Below are positions 15,781 through 25,080 of a stretch of DNA of 64,000 nt, piece by piece. Both the position numbers and the translations under genes were made by a program. The stretch is from Flagellimonas aequoris (GTDB lineage: Bacteria > Bacteroidota > Bacteroidia > Flavobacteriales > Flavobacteriaceae): positions 1 to 64,000 of the forward strand of contig NZ_QXFJ01000029.1 in NCBI RefSeq assembly GCF_003584165.1, given 5' to 3'. The notes under the pieces were generated by a model, which was not told where the DNA came from, searched no databases, and saw nothing but the letters and a program-made list of their open reading frames with translations. Positions within the stretch are counted from its first letter, which is position 1; every line of letters starts with the position of its first letter.

Positions 15781-16359
15781 TCAATTGAGGTCCAGTTTCA
15801 ATACTTTATCTTCTTTAATACCCAAAGCGGACATTACATTTTCGATATTGGAGGTGTCCAACTTGGAAGAGGTGGCATATTCGCTAGGAACAAACACGAT
15901 CCTGAAAATCTGATTATCGGTAAACCCAGTGTCCAAAGTGGAAAGGTCAAAATTACCGTCTATAAAAAGTTCCAGGTCCACAAAAGTGTGGGCAAAAACG
16001 TATTGCATGGTACCTCCGGGGAGGAAGAAATTCTGTGGCAATTGGCTCCAGGCATCGGCGGTGGAACCATCGGTTAGGTCGATTACACCATCATGACGGT
16101 ATACCAAAACCGCATCGGATTCGAACACTTCAAAATTAGTGATATCGGAAAAAGTGATCAAGGTGCTGTATAGGTTGGAACCGGCATCATAATCAAAATT
16201 AACCCCTTCCACCTCTACAACCTGTCCTTGGATGCCATCTTGGCCGTCCAGACCATCTAGGCCATCCAACCCATCATACCCGGGAGGGCCTTGTGGGCCT
16301 TCGCAGGCCACGGTGAACATTACTAAAACTGCCCCAAGCATTGTACTAAATTTATTCAT
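15781..16359 (-). CDS. Collagen-like repeat lipoprotein
   Basis: The 192-residue precursor begins MNKFSTMLGAVLVMFTVAC; Cys19 is the lipidation site. Immediately after it come eight Gly-X-Y triplets (GPQ GPP GYD GLD GLD GLD GQD GIQ), a collagen-like stalk. A globular domain of about 140 residues rich in beta strands and acidic residues follows. Triple-helix stalks right after a lipobox are seen in many Bacteroidota lipoproteins and suggest a trimer projected from the membrane. The globular domain has no recognised family. The start at 16359 is chosen over 16386 because it gives a normal signal peptide. Confidence 0.82.
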   Translation of the reverse strand: MNKFSTMLGAVLVMFTVACEGPQGPPGYDGLDGLDGLDGQDGIQGQVVEVEGVNFDYDAGSNLYSTLITFSDITNFEVFESDAVLVYRHDGVIDLTDGSTADAWSQLPQNFFLPGGTMQYVFAHTFVDLELFIDGNFDLSTLDTGFTDNQIFRIVFVPSEYATSSKLDTSNIENVMSALGIKEDKVLKLDLN

Positions 16360-16518
16360 GATTTTGGATTTTTGATTTGTCTTCATTTTGTTTGTCTCTG
16401 CAAGAAAATCAAAAAGCGTTCCATTTTTTAAAAAATGTTGTTTTAATGGGTAAAGAAGTTGTCAATATCGGATTCTTGCCCAAAGATGTGTATTATTGTA
16501 TGTACTAAACCCTCTTTT

Positions 16519-18414
16519 ATGTCCAAGGTAGTTTCACACAGCTTTTTTACGGATTTCGATATTGACCTTTTTAAGGCAGGAAAGCATTTTAGATTGTACA
16601 ATAAATTGGGATCTCACCTGACCGAAGTTGAAGGTGTCAAGGGAACCTATTTTGCGGTTTGGGCTCCATCGGCCAAGTCGGTAAGTGTGATTGGGGACTT
16701 CAATTACTGGAATGCTGGTGAACATGAACTTTATGTGCGTTGGGACAGCAGTGGCATTTGGGAAGGATTTATCCCCGGTGTGGACAAAGGCACCAAATAC
16801 AAATACAAGATCCATTCTAACAACAACGATATTTGGACCGAAAAGGCAGATCCCTTTGCCAGGTTTTGTGAACAACCCCCGAACACTGCCTCCTTGGTTT
16901 GGGATGCTCCCTATACATGGAAGGACCAAGATTGGATGGATACCCGTGAGGAAAAGAATGGTCTTGATAAGCCTTATTCCGTTTATGAAGTGCATTTGGG
17001 TTCTTGGAAGAAAAAACACGGTTGGGAGTCGCTTACCTATCTGGAGATGGCGGATGAACTGGTCAACTATGTGGACGAGATGGGATTCACCCATGTGGAG
17101 TTTATGCCTGTGATGGAATATCCTTATGACCCGTCGTGGGGTTACCAGATCACCGGGTATTTTGCGCCCACTTCCCGCTTTGGAAAGCCAGAGGATTTTA
17201 AGGTTTTGGTGGACAAATTCCATCAGAAGGGCATTGGGGTGATATTGGATTGGGTGCCTTCCCATTTTCCTGAAGATGCCCACGGTCTTGGGTATTTTGA
17301 TGGTTCGCACCTTTATGAACATCCCGATAGAAGAAGAGGGTACCACCCCGATTGGAAAAGCCTCATCTTCAATTATGGAAGGAATGAAGTGCGGGCATTC
17401 TTGATCAGCAATGCTATATTTTGGTTAGATCAATATCATGTGGATGGATTACGGGTAGATGCCGTTGCTTCCATGCTCTATCTGGATTATTCGAGGGAAG
17501 ATGGCGAATGGGAACCCAATATGTATGGTAATAACGAAAACCTAGAGGCCCTATCGTTCCTTAGGGAAATGAACCAAGAGGTGTATGCCAGTTTTAAGGG
17601 TATCCAGACCATTGCAGAGGAATCCACCGCATTTACAGGGGTTACCAAGCCAGTGCATTACGGAGGATTGGGCTTTGGGATGAAATGGATGATGGGTTGG
17701 ATGCATGACACGTTGGAATTCTTCAAAAAAGAGCCTATTTATCGATCTTATGATTTGAACAACATCACTTTTAGTTTAACCTACGCATTCACGGAGAATT
17801 TTATGTTACCCCTTTCGCATGATGAGGTGGTCTATGGTAAAAATTCCCTGCTGTACCGCATGCCAGGCGACGAATGGCAACGTTTTGCCAACCTGAGGCT
17901 GATGTTCGGATATATGTTCACCCATCCAGGGGGTAACCTGTTGTTCATGGGCGGGGAATTTGGACAATCTTCGGAATGGAACTTTTTACAAAGTCTGGAT
18001 TGGCATTTAACGCAATACGATTTTCACTCAGGGATCCAAGAGGCCATCAAAGATTTGAACAAAATGTACAAAAGTAATCCGGCCTTGTATGAAAAACAGT
18101 TCAACCCTGAAGGGTTCCAATGGATAGAGTATAACGATAGGGAAAACACGGTCATTACCTTTATCAGAAAAGGTAACGACCCAAATGATGATCTTATTGT
18201 AGCCTGTAACTTCACACCTGTTCCACGTGAGAACTATAGGGTTGGCGTGCCAAAGACCTCTACCTTGAAATTGGTCTTCAATAGTGATGAAACCAAGTAC
18301 TCGGGCAGTGGTATGGGCAAGAAAACCATGAAACCTGCGAAGACCCCATGGAACGGTCACGAACAGTCCGTGGTCATGACCTTGCCGCCATTATCGGTGG
18401 TGGTGTACAGGTAG
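16519..18414 (+). CDS. glgB: 1,4-alpha-glucan branching enzyme (GH13)
   Basis: The 631-residue protein has an N-terminal CBM48-like domain (about residues 20-110, with YFAVWAPSAKSVSVIGDFNYW) and a GH13 catalytic barrel. Active-site blocks are visible: DWVPSHF, nucleophile Asp314 in GLRVDAVASML, acid/base Glu367 in IAEEST, and Asp435 in LSHDEV. Branching enzyme moves alpha-1,4 segments to alpha-1,6 positions during glycogen synthesis. The start MSKVVSHSFF at 16519 fits the family; the upstream reading has Cys-rich, unrelated residues. A GH31 alpha-glucosidase follows, but no glgA or glgC is in view. Confidence 0.94.
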   Translation: MSKVVSHSFFTDFDIDLFKAGKHFRLYNKLGSHLTEVEGVKGTYFAVWAPSAKSVSVIGDFNYWNAGEHELYVRWDSSGIWEGFIPGVDKGTKYKYKIHSNNNDIWTEKADPFARFCEQPPNTASLVWDAPYTWKDQDWMDTREEKNGLDKPYSVYEVHLGSWKKKHGWESLTYLEMADELVNYVDEMGFTHVEFMPVMEYPYDPSWGYQITGYFAPTSRFGKPEDFKVLVDKFHQKGIGVILDWVPSHFPEDAHGLGYFDGSHLYEHPDRRRGYHPDWKSLIFNYGRNEVRAFLISNAIFWLDQYHVDGLRVDAVASMLYLDYSREDGEWEPNMYGNNENLEALSFLREMNQEVYASFKGIQTIAEESTAFTGVTKPVHYGGLGFGMKWMMGWMHDTLEFFKKEPIYRSYDLNNITFSLTYAFTENFMLPLSHDEVVYGKNSLLYRMPGDEWQRFANLRLMFGYMFTHPGGNLLFMGGEFGQSSEWNFLQSLDWHLTQYDFHSGIQEAIKDLNKMYKSNPALYEKQFNPEGFQWIEYNDRENTVITFIRKGNDPNDDLIVACNFTPVPRENYRVGVPKTSTLKLVFNSDETKYSGSGMGKKTMKPAKTPWNGHEQSVVMTLPPLSVVVYR

Positions 18415-18421
18415 TGAACAT

Positions 18422-18462
18422 ACTATAACGTTATAGTTGATGGATGTTTAAAACATCTTTTT
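18422..18462. promoter_or_regulatory. Perfect 16-bp palindrome and hairpin between glgB and the GH31 gene
   Basis: ACTATAAC-GTTATAGT (18422-18437) is a perfect palindrome with a central CG, the layout of LacI-family operators. Just after it GATGT-TTAAA-ACATC (18443-18457) forms a short hairpin followed by five T residues, which may be a weak terminator for glgB. The GH31 start is 74 nt past the palindrome. Operator function is inferred. Confidence 0.55.
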
Positions 18463-18510
18463 CATTATTCGGACTAATGTATTTCTTTTGTTAGCCTCAA
18501 TTGACTAGAG

Positions 18511-20910
18511 ATGATAACCAACACGGAAATAGAGAGAAGGGGCAATCAATTGCCCAACCATATAGTCGATTTTAAACAGGAAAACGACAAGATATACTTC
18601 ACCACCCAAAACGGGGTGATACTCCAGATAACCATTTTACGCGATAGCGTGGTTCGATTCCGTTATGCCACGGAATATGTCTTCGAACCCGATTTTTCAT
18701 ATGCCATCAGCGAAGATGTGAACTTGGGGTACAACGAGCTTTCGGTAAAGGAAGAGATTCCCGAGTATGTGATCACCACTTCCAAGATCAAGATCTATGT
18801 GAATAAATCGGACCTCAAGGTCCAGATTGTGGATTTGGATGATGTGGTGTTGAGCGAGGAAGAGCTGGGTTTCCATTGGGAGGAAAATTTCGACTATGGG
18901 GGCAATGTTGTTAAAATGAGCAAGGTCTGCCATTCCGGTGAAAGCTTTTATGGAATGGGGGACAAGGCTTCGCACACCAACCTGAAAGGTAAAAGGGTGA
19001 ATAATTGGGTAACCGATTCCTATGCCTTTGGCAAGGATCAGGAACCCTTGTACAAGGCCATACCTTTTTATGTGGGATTGAAGGAAGGCATTGCCTACGG
19101 TATTTTTTTCGACAACTCTTTCAGTACCTATTTCGATTTTGCCAACGAAAAAAGGAACGTGACCAGTTTTTGGGCCGATGGTGGAGAAATGAACTACTAC
19201 TTTTTTTATGGCCCAAAAATGAGCCATGTAGTGGAGTCGTATACCGATTTGACCGGAGTGCCGGAACTTCCACCCTTGTGGGCACTGGGGTTCCATCAAT
19301 CCAAATGGAGCTATTATCCTGAAAGTAAGGTCAGGGACATTGCTTCCACTTTTAGGGAACATCAAATACCATGCGATGCCATTTATCTGGATATCGATTA
19401 CATGGAAGGGTTTAGATGCTTCACCTGGAACAACCGCTATTTTCCTAATCCCAAGAAAATGATTCAGGAAATGGAGGAGGAAGGTTTTAAGGTCATCACC
19501 ATGATCGACCCGGGAATCAAGATCGATCGCGATTATTGGGTGTATCAACAGGCCATGGACAATGGATTTTTCTGCCGAAGGGCAGATGGGCCCCATTTTA
19601 AAGGAAAAGTTTGGCCGGGGGAATGTAAGTTTCCCGACTTTACGGACCCTGATGTCCGTGAATGGTGGGCCGGATTATACAAGGAAATGATTGCCGGAAT
19701 GGGCGTTCGTGGCGTCTGGAACGACATGAACGAGCCAGCCGTGATGGAAGTGCCCACAAAGACCGCCAATCTGGATGTGCGCCATGACTATGATGGTCAT
19801 CCCTGCAGCCATAGAAAAGCGCATAATGTGTATGGTATGCAAATGGTAAGGGCGACTTATGAAGGTGTGAAAAAATTCACTTTTCCTAGAAGGCCCTTTG
19901 TGCTTACGCGGGCAGCATACTCAGGAACACAACGCTATTGTGCCACTTGGACAGGAGACAATGTGGCTACTTGGGAGCATCTTTGGATCGCCAATGTACA
20001 GATGCAACGCATGTGCATGAGCGGATACTCTTTTGTGGGATCCGATATAGGCGGCTTTGCGGAACAACCCAATGGCGAACTATTTGCACGTTGGATCCAA
20101 TTGGCCATATTCCACCCATTCTGTAGGGTACATTCCAGTGGCGACCATGGAGATCAGGAACCTTGGTCTTTTGGGGAAGAAATTACAGGCATTGTCAAAG
20201 AGTTTATCGAGTTGAGGTATCAATTGTTGCCTTATCTATATACCATGTTCTATAAGTACATCAAAGATGGTCTGCCCATGTTGCAATCCTTGGTGTTCTA
20301 TGATCAGGAAGATCAACAGACCCATTTCCGTACGGATGAGTTTCTATTTGGAGAGCAAATGTTGGTGTGTCCGGTTCAGGAGCCCAACGCCCAAGGCAGA
20401 AGAATGTACTTCCCGAAAGGCGATTGGTACAATTATTGGACCGATGAATTGGTTCCAGGAGGGGTGGAAAGGTGGGTGCCAGCAGGAATTCACAGGGTTC
20501 CATTGTATGTAAAGGCAGGCGCCATGATTCCCAAATATCCTGTTCAGCAGTATGTGGGAGAAAAGACCATCACAGAATTGGGGATAGACGTTTACTTTAA
20601 GGAAGGAACGGAAAACTCCATCGTATATGAGGACCAACAGGATGGGTACGACTATAAAAAAGGAAGGTACAGTCTTCGCAGGTTCAGATTGACGGGAAAA
20701 GGAAACGAACTGATCATACAACAGTTCAAGGATGGTAATTATATCACACCTTATGAAAAATTCAAGTTGACCCTGCACGGGCTTCCATTTACCATCGGTA
20801 CGGTGGAATTGGATAACGAGGAAGTGGATTTGAAAGACATCAAACTGAACGGGAACAATTCCATTGAGGTCAGCAAGGATTTCACTGAGCTTCACATTAT
20901 TGGAAAATAA
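18511..20910 (+). CDS. GH31 family alpha-glucosidase
   Basis: The 799-residue enzyme hydrolyses alpha-glucosidic bonds from non-reducing ends with retention. It has an N-terminal beta-sandwich (to about residue 245), a GH31 barrel and C-terminal beta domains. The nucleophile is Asp405 in GVWNDMNEPAVM and the acid/base is Asp483 in WTGDNVATWEHL. PPLWALGFHQSKWSYYPES is the usual barrel entry block. No signal peptide is visible, so it should be cytoplasmic and act on maltose, maltodextrin or glycogen fragments. It follows glgB after 96 nt, with an operator-like palindrome between. Confidence 0.93.
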   Translation: MITNTEIERRGNQLPNHIVDFKQENDKIYFTTQNGVILQITILRDSVVRFRYATEYVFEPDFSYAISEDVNLGYNELSVKEEIPEYVITTSKIKIYVNKSDLKVQIVDLDDVVLSEEELGFHWEENFDYGGNVVKMSKVCHSGESFYGMGDKASHTNLKGKRVNNWVTDSYAFGKDQEPLYKAIPFYVGLKEGIAYGIFFDNSFSTYFDFANEKRNVTSFWADGGEMNYYFFYGPKMSHVVESYTDLTGVPELPPLWALGFHQSKWSYYPESKVRDIASTFREHQIPCDAIYLDIDYMEGFRCFTWNNRYFPNPKKMIQEMEEEGFKVITMIDPGIKIDRDYWVYQQAMDNGFFCRRADGPHFKGKVWPGECKFPDFTDPDVREWWAGLYKEMIAGMGVRGVWNDMNEPAVMEVPTKTANLDVRHDYDGHPCSHRKAHNVYGMQMVRATYEGVKKFTFPRRPFVLTRAAYSGTQRYCATWTGDNVATWEHLWIANVQMQRMCMSGYSFVGSDIGGFAEQPNGELFARWIQLAIFHPFCRVHSSGDHGDQEPWSFGEEITGIVKEFIELRYQLLPYLYTMFYKYIKDGLPMLQSLVFYDQEDQQTHFRTDEFLFGEQMLVCPVQEPNAQGRRMYFPKGDWYNYWTDELVPGGVERWVPAGIHRVPLYVKAGAMIPKYPVQQYVGEKTITELGIDVYFKEGTENSIVYEDQQDGYDYKKGRYSLRRFRLTGKGNELIIQQFKDGNYITPYEKFKLTLHGLPFTIGTVELDNEEVDLKDIKLNGNNSIEVSKDFTELHIIGK

Positions 20911-20948
20911 ATTTTTGTAATTTACATAGACTAAACACTGTTAGCGAT

Positions 20949-21764
20949 ATGAAAAGGTTAGTTCTTACCATAGCGATATTTTTGGCCGTTGTTTCCTGTA
21001 AAACCAATCCGTTCACAGGAAAGAGCACCTTGAACTTTTACTCCAATAGCCAAATGTTTCCCATGGCTTTTGCTCAGTATGATGAGTTTTTATCAGAGAA
21101 CAAAGTGGTGAAGGGCACCACGGATGCCCAAATGATCACCCGGGTAGGGCAACGGATTGCTTCTGCTGCAGAACGTTGGTTGGATGCCAATGGCTATCCT
21201 GGGTATCTGAAGGATTACCAATGGGAATACAATTTGGTACAAGATGAGACCGTGAACGCTTGGTGTATGCCAGGGGGCAAGATTGTGGTCTATACTGGAA
21301 TTTTGCCGATAACCCAAAATGAAACCGGAATAGCCGTAGTGATAGGCCATGAGGTAGCTCACGCTTTGGCCGATCACGGGGCACAGCGTATGAGTGCCGG
21401 TACCCTTCAACAAATAGGAGCACTTGGAGCTGCTGCGGCTACGAGCAACAAATCACCGGAAGTCCAGAATGCTTTTATGCAGGCCTACGGATTGGGGTCA
21501 CAACTGGGGGTCATGCTGCCCTTTAGCAGAAGCCATGAAACCGAGGCGGACAGGATAGGGTTGCAGATCATGGCCATTGCAGGATACAATCCTGATGAAG
21601 CGGCCAAACTGTGGCAACGCATGAAGGCCCAATCCGGGGGACAGTCACCACCTGAATTTTTGAGCACGCACCCCTCCAATGATACCAGGATCAGTAATTT
21701 GACCGCATGGGCCCCAGCTGCAAAGCAGGAAGCTAGAAAGTTTGGGGTAACATCGTTCAAGTAG
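20949..21764 (+). CDS. M48 family metalloprotease, lipoprotein
   Basis: The 271-residue protein has a lipoprotein signal ending AVVSC (Cys17). Zinc-protease motifs are HEVAHALADH (His134-Glu-x-x-His138) and the third-ligand block SHETEADRIGLQIM. The HPSNDTRI block near residue 245 is typical of the BepA/LoiP-like periplasmic M48 group. These enzymes clear misassembled outer-membrane proteins. There are no transmembrane helices of the HtpX type, supporting a periplasmic, membrane-anchored enzyme. Confidence 0.9.
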   Translation: MKRLVLTIAIFLAVVSCKTNPFTGKSTLNFYSNSQMFPMAFAQYDEFLSENKVVKGTTDAQMITRVGQRIASAAERWLDANGYPGYLKDYQWEYNLVQDETVNAWCMPGGKIVVYTGILPITQNETGIAVVIGHEVAHALADHGAQRMSAGTLQQIGALGAAAATSNKSPEVQNAFMQAYGLGSQLGVMLPFSRSHETEADRIGLQIMAIAGYNPDEAAKLWQRMKAQSGGQSPPEFLSTHPSNDTRISNLTAWAPAAKQEARKFGVTSFK

Positions 21765-21789
21765 GTTGGAAACAAACAAAAAACAGATC

Positions 21790-21861
21790 ATGTCATTTCG
21801 AGTAGAGCGGGAAATCTGATTCTTTGAATAGGATTTCTCCAAAAGGTATTCGAGATGACAT
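21790..21861. repeat. Imperfect palindromic repeat element (TGTCATTTCGAG family)
   Basis: ATGTCATTTCGAGTA at 21790 is mirrored by TATTCGAGATGACAT ending at 21861, with GAAATC/GATTTC also pairing inside. A T-rich run follows at 21860-21870, so it may serve as a terminator between the M48 and MFS genes. Related TCGA-containing repeats occur at 25869, 34112 and 34250. Confidence 0.65.
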
Positions 21862-21882
21862 TTTTATTTTAAAACAAGACAC

Positions 21883-23205
21883 ATGGCACAGGTATTGGCA
21901 ATGAAGGGAAGTAAAAAATTGTTGAATGCTTGGGCATTTTACGATTGGGCCAATTCTGTATACAGTCTTGTGATCGCTTCGGCCATTTTCCCCATATTTT
22001 ATGGTGCCCTTTTTAGGGTTGCCGGGATTGAAAAGGTGACCATCTTTGGTGGAGAGATTGCCCGTGCCCCCTTGATCAGCTATGTCACCTCATTGGCCTT
22101 TGTTTTTATCGCGATCGTGACGCCGTTAGTTTCTGGTATTGCCGACTATTTGGGTAACAAGAGGGTTTTTCTGAAATTCTTCTGCTATCTCGGGGCGGTA
22201 TCCTGCATTGGACTGTATTGGTTTTCTTTGGAGAACATTTACTTCGGACTGGTATGCTATTTCTTTGGATTGGTAGGGTTTTGGGTGAGTTTTGCCATCA
22301 ACAATTCCTATTTGCCAGATATTGCCTTTCCCGAACAGCAAGACGGTATCAGTGCCAAAGGTTTTTCCCTCGGCTACATCGGAAGTGTCATCCTGTTGGT
22401 ATTCAATTTGGCCATGGTCATGAAACCGGATGTATTTGGCATCACCAATGATGGGGGAGAGGTTGCCGAGATCAAGGCCATGAAATACTCCTTTATTTCC
22501 GTGGGTATCTGGTGGATACTTTTTAGTCAATACACGTTTGCCAATCTTCCGAAAGGGTACAAAAGGGAGGGAGAAAGACAGCATATTATCCTGAACGGTT
22601 TCAAAGAGTTGAAAAGTGTGTGGCACCAATTGGGGGAAAACACAAAATTGAAACGTTATCTGGGAGCCTTCTTTGTATACAGTATGGCGGTGCAGACCAT
22701 CATGCTCATCGCCACCTATTTTGGGGAAGAGGAAATCGCATGGGGTTCGGACAGTGAACGCACCACAGGGTTGATTATTAGTATTATGGTCATTCAATTG
22801 GTAGCCATTATTGGGGCCACGGTAACGGCGTGGTGCTCCAAGGCTTTTGGCAACATACGGACGTTGATCGTAATCAACATCATTTGGGCCATGCTCTGTG
22901 TTTATGCTTATTTTCTACAGACCCCTATGGATTTTTACACCGCAGCAGGCTTTGTGGGAATTGTGATGGGCGGTATCCAGGCCCTTTCTCGATCGACCTA
23001 TTCCAAGTTTTTGCCCGAAACCACAGATACCACCTCGTTCTTCAGTTTTTATGATGTGGCAGAAAAAATAGGGATCATCATCGGTACCTTTTTGTATGGT
23101 GTGGTAGCACAGCTTACCGGTAGTATGCGAAACAGCACCATCTTTTTGGGCTTGTTCTTTATTATCGGTATCTTTTTACTGACTAGGGTCAAAAATAAAG
23201 ATTGA
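21883..23205 (+). CDS. MFS transporter, UMF1 (Atg22-like) type
   Basis: The 440-residue protein has about 12 hydrophobic segments and starts with NAWAFYDWANSVYSLVIASA, the hallmark of the UMF1/Atg22-like branch. GVVAQLTGSMRNSTIFLGL and GGIQALSRSTYSKFLPE are further family blocks. Eukaryotic Atg22 exports amino acids from vacuoles; bacterial substrates are not established. The next gene, a YdjC-like deacetylase, begins 4 nt after the stop, so the two are co-transcribed. Either ATG 21883 or ATG 21901 could be used. Confidence 0.88.
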   Translation: MAQVLAMKGSKKLLNAWAFYDWANSVYSLVIASAIFPIFYGALFRVAGIEKVTIFGGEIARAPLISYVTSLAFVFIAIVTPLVSGIADYLGNKRVFLKFFCYLGAVSCIGLYWFSLENIYFGLVCYFFGLVGFWVSFAINNSYLPDIAFPEQQDGISAKGFSLGYIGSVILLVFNLAMVMKPDVFGITNDGGEVAEIKAMKYSFISVGIWWILFSQYTFANLPKGYKREGERQHIILNGFKELKSVWHQLGENTKLKRYLGAFFVYSMAVQTIMLIATYFGEEEIAWGSDSERTTGLIISIMVIQLVAIIGATVTAWCSKAFGNIRTLIVINIIWAMLCVYAYFLQTPMDFYTAAGFVGIVMGGIQALSRSTYSKFLPETTDTTSFFSFYDVAEKIGIIIGTFLYGVVAQLTGSMRNSTIFLGLFFIIGIFLLTRVKNKD

Positions 23206-23209
23206 ACCA

Positions 23210-24127
23210 ATGAAACAATTATTCACCATCGCCCTTTCATTTTTATGGATAGGGACAACGTTGTATGCCCAAAAATCCTTGGCCAAACAATTGGGCTATC
23301 CTGCCGATGCCAAACTACTTATCATTCATGCCGATGACTTGGGTGTGATCCATACCGTGAACCAAGCCACGTTTAAGGCCTTTGCAGATGGGTCGGTCAA
23401 GAGTGCCAGTATTATGGTGCCTACGCCATGGTTGCCCGAGGTGGCGACCTATGCAAAAGAACACCCCGATCATGATATGGGCATCCACTTGACCTTGACC
23501 AGTGAGTGGGAGCACCTTCGGTGGGGTCCGGTGGCCCCTGCTGGGCAAGTTTCCAGTTTGTTGGATGAAAATGGTTATTTCTACCCCGATTGTGCCCAGC
23601 TTTGGGAACATGCCAAAATAGAGGAAGTGGAAATGGAACTGAGGGCACAGATCAAGAAAGCGATTGCCATGGGCATACAACCTACCCATCTGGACAGCCA
23701 CATGGGATGTTTGTTTTCCAGTGATCCCGGATATTATGAACTCTATGTAAAATTGGCCAAGGAATTTGGCATTCCGGCCATGGTGAACCACCAAATAGAA
23801 CAGTTGGGCGGTGCGGACGGGACCAAGATGCCTGTGGTGATCAATGACATTTTGGGGGCCAACATCCCTGATTATGAAAATAGCATGGCAGACTATTATG
23901 CCAATGCCCTTCGGAACCTAAAACCTGGCGTTCATGTGATGATCATCCATTGCGGGTACGACAATGTGGAAAGTCAGGGGATGTCTTACGAGCATCCGTA
24001 TTGGGGGGCACAATGGCGCCAACAGGACTTTGATTTCTTCACCAGTGAAGCGTGTGCCAAAATATTGAAGGAGGAAAATATTCACGTAGTAACTTGGAAA
24101 GCGTTGGGTTCGTTGTTGAACAAATAA
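23210..24127 (+). CDS. Exported ChbG/YdjC-like carbohydrate deacetylase
   Basis: The 305-residue protein has a signal peptide (MKQLFTIALSFLWIGTTLYA) and a YdjC domain. IIHADDLGV (residues 38-46) holds the metal-binding Asp pair, THLDSHMGCLF has the His ligands, and VHVMIIHCGYD lies near the end. ChbG deacetylates chitooligosaccharides; whether this exported relative acts on chitin fragments or another acetylated sugar is unknown. It is tightly coupled to the upstream MFS gene, which suggests, without proving, processing and import of one sugar. Confidence 0.87.
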   Translation: MKQLFTIALSFLWIGTTLYAQKSLAKQLGYPADAKLLIIHADDLGVIHTVNQATFKAFADGSVKSASIMVPTPWLPEVATYAKEHPDHDMGIHLTLTSEWEHLRWGPVAPAGQVSSLLDENGYFYPDCAQLWEHAKIEEVEMELRAQIKKAIAMGIQPTHLDSHMGCLFSSDPGYYELYVKLAKEFGIPAMVNHQIEQLGGADGTKMPVVINDILGANIPDYENSMADYYANALRNLKPGVHVMIIHCGYDNVESQGMSYEHPYWGAQWRQQDFDFFTSEACAKILKEENIHVVTWKALGSLLNK

Positions 24128-24161
24128 GTTGTGATTCCATCATATCATAAACAGCTAACCA

Positions 24162-24938
24162 ATGATAAAATTCTTTAAAAAAATTAGGCAAGATTTACTT
24201 TCTGAAGGGAAAATTGGTAAGTATTTGAAATATGCCATTGGTGAAATCATTCTTGTTGTAATCGGAATCCTGATCGCATTGTCCATTAACAATTGGAATG
24301 AAAACCAAAAAACGGCGATAAGGGAAACACAAATTTATTTAGAACTAAAAAACGACTTGCTGCAAACTAGAAATGATGTGGAAGAGACTATTTCAAATCA
24401 TAAGGAAATATTGAAAGTAAATCAACAACTTATTTTTGATATTTATAATAAAAAGCCATATTCAGATACTATTTACAATTTATTTACAGATTCTAGTTCT
24501 GATTTTCGGATAATTCCGAAAACAAGTGCTTTTGAAAACTTAAAGAACTTTGGTTTAAACACCTTGTCCAACGATAGTCTGCGAATAGCAATTTCAAATT
24601 TATTTCAATTGGACTTAAAGCGTTTAGAAAATGAACTGGATATGAGAAATTCTAATTTTGATTTTGAACAGAGCTTGTATCCTTATCAGAACAAATATTT
24701 ATTTGTTGATACCACCGACCCAATAAAGTTGGGTTTTAAACATTCGGATTCCATTACCGCTTACCAATTGAAAATAAAGGATTATGATAAGTTTTTAACC
24801 GACAATGATCTTTTAAAAACCCTACAATTAATACTTTACACTAGAAGTTTAAAAATAAATATAGAAGCCGAAACCGTTGATAAAATAGACGGTGTGATTG
24901 AAAGAATTGAAAAAGAACTCAAGTCTAAAGGGCAATAA
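24162..24938 (+). CDS. DUF6090 family membrane protein (first of two)
   Basis: This 258-residue protein has the family's conserved N-terminus, LLSEGKIGKYLKYAIGEIIL followed by VVIGILIALSINNWNE: a basic amphipathic segment and one transmembrane helix at about residues 28-46. The rest is a polar, helical extracytoplasmic domain with coiled-coil character. The function of the family, common in Flavobacteriaceae, is unknown. AT content is high. A related gene follows after 142 nt. The stop codon lies in TAACGAAAGCACAAC, a motif discussed in the findings. Confidence 0.85.
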   Translation: MIKFFKKIRQDLLSEGKIGKYLKYAIGEIILVVIGILIALSINNWNENQKTAIRETQIYLELKNDLLQTRNDVEETISNHKEILKVNQQLIFDIYNKKPYSDTIYNLFTDSSSDFRIIPKTSAFENLKNFGLNTLSNDSLRIAISNLFQLDLKRLENELDMRNSNFDFEQSLYPYQNKYLFVDTTDPIKLGFKHSDSITAYQLKIKDYDKFLTDNDLLKTLQLILYTRSLKINIEAETVDKIDGVIERIEKELKSKGQ

Positions 24939-25080
24939 CGAAAGCACAACATGGGCTTTGCTTCATTGTGATGGTAAGTCTTAAATTAACGGTTGCCAAT
25001 CCCTTCAAACTAAATTCATGACCCATTCTTGGATTGTTATAATTTCTTAAAAATCATATCTTTAGGGAAACCGGCCTCTA

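Noticed and set aside
18651..18662. GGTTCGATTCC-like tRNA T-loop word (also one in ppx near 43386)
   Set aside because: Both lie inside well-supported coding sequences and have no acceptor or anticodon stems around them.
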